Below the pieces are notes generated by a model, which saw only the letters and a list, made by a program, of their open reading frames with translations, searched no databases and was not told the DNA's origin. A stretch of 6,043 nt of DNA from Prevotella sp. UBA7782 (GTDB lineage: Bacteria > Bacteroidota > Bacteroidia > Bacteroidales > Bacteroidaceae), in contig DLDC01000032.1 of the NCBI GenBank assembly GCA_002480935.1, positions 1,540-7,582 on the forward strand, read 5' to 3'. The translations under genes and the position numbers were made by a program. Below, one piece after another: positions 5,795-6,043 of this stretch; position 1 is the stretch's first letter, and the number at the start of each line of letters is the position of its first letter.

Positions 5795-6043
5795 ATGACA
5801 GAAACGGCTAACAACACCCAACGCAAACGCATATATTGGCTTGACAACATCAAATGGTTCCTTATTTTGCTCGTTGTCCTGGGCCATGCCATACAGCACA
5901 CCTACACTGATTTTGACCAGAAATGGCTGTTCCGGGCCATCTATTCCTTTCACATGCCGGCCTTCATGGCCGTTAGCGGCTATCTCGCCTATAGGGCTCA
6001 GGCAGCCAAGCCCCATGTGAGCACCTATGGCAAACGACTGCTC
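5795..6043 (+). CDS. Acyltransferase family 3 membrane protein (N-terminal part)
   Basis: The 83 codons before the window edge encode the start of an integral membrane acyltransferase of the Acyl_transf_3 family (PF01757), which typically acylates sugars or polysaccharides at the inner membrane. Diagnostic features are YWLDNIKWFLILLVVLGH (14-31), combining the family's first helix and its conserved histidine, and IYSFHMPAFMAVSGYL (49-64), the usual second-helix motif. From general knowledge the family is usually 330-400 residues, so most of the gene lies beyond the window. The start is ATG at 5795; the adjacent GTG at 5792 is in frame, and the upstream in-frame stop is TGA at 5774-5776. It has its own promoter box and follows the operon terminator, so it is probably independent of the B12 genes. 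The acyl substrate cannot be told from this part. Confidence 0.85.
   Translation, partial: MTETANNTQRKRIYWLDNIKWFLILLVVLGHAIQHTYTDFDQKWLFRAIYSFHMPAFMAVSGYLAYRAQAAKPHVSTYGKRLL

Noticed and set aside
5610..5795. Plus-strand open frame of 61 codons ending at the acyltransferase start
   Set aside because: It starts inside the operon terminator, runs through the next promoter box, and has no recognisable protein features; the ATGA-type overlap at its end is coincidental.

Overview
The window looks like chromosome from a Bacteroidales bacterium, most likely Prevotella or a close relative. The clues are promoter boxes of the Bacteroidetes TAnnTTTG type, a lipoprotein with an acidic surface-export tail after its cysteine, signal peptides ending in A-Q, and protein families typical of that group. 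The genus is an inference, because no rRNA or marker gene is present.

Layout: (1) Positions 1-136 are AT-rich with no recognisable gene. They run into a 5'-truncated remnant of an outer-membrane beta-barrel protein (143-583, +). (2) A strong hairpin at 621-657 lies between this remnant and a convergent gene and probably terminates from both sides. (3) A minus-strand gene (752-1804) encodes a secreted phytase-like/esterase-like beta-propeller protein. Its start is best placed at 1804, because the longer TTG start falls inside its promoter box. (4) A 660-bp divergent intergenic region carries that promoter, a degenerate repeat with an exact 22-bp period (1918-2005), a promoter box at 2233-2240 and a complete cobalamin riboswitch (about 2249-2404). 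(5) The riboswitch leads into a two-gene operon: a BtuB-like TonB-dependent receptor (2466-4424) and, 37 bp later, a surface lipoprotein beta-propeller of the BtuG/DUF5074 type (4462-5535). A long hairpin terminator (5573-5624) closes the operon. (6) A new promoter box (5711-5718) precedes the start of an acyltransferase-3 family membrane protein (5795 to the window edge).

The core of the window is a vitamin B12 acquisition unit. In Bacteroides, BtuG captures cobalamin at the cell surface with very high affinity and passes it to BtuB for TonB-dependent import. The riboswitch should shut the operon off when cobalamin is plentiful. The L5 loop of the riboswitch is perfectly complementary over 8 nt to the Shine-Dalgarno-like segment before btuB, which suggests how the switch might act. 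The divergent phytase-like gene is not under the riboswitch, and any link to B12 is speculative. I see no CRISPR array, tRNA, rRNA or clear mobile element.
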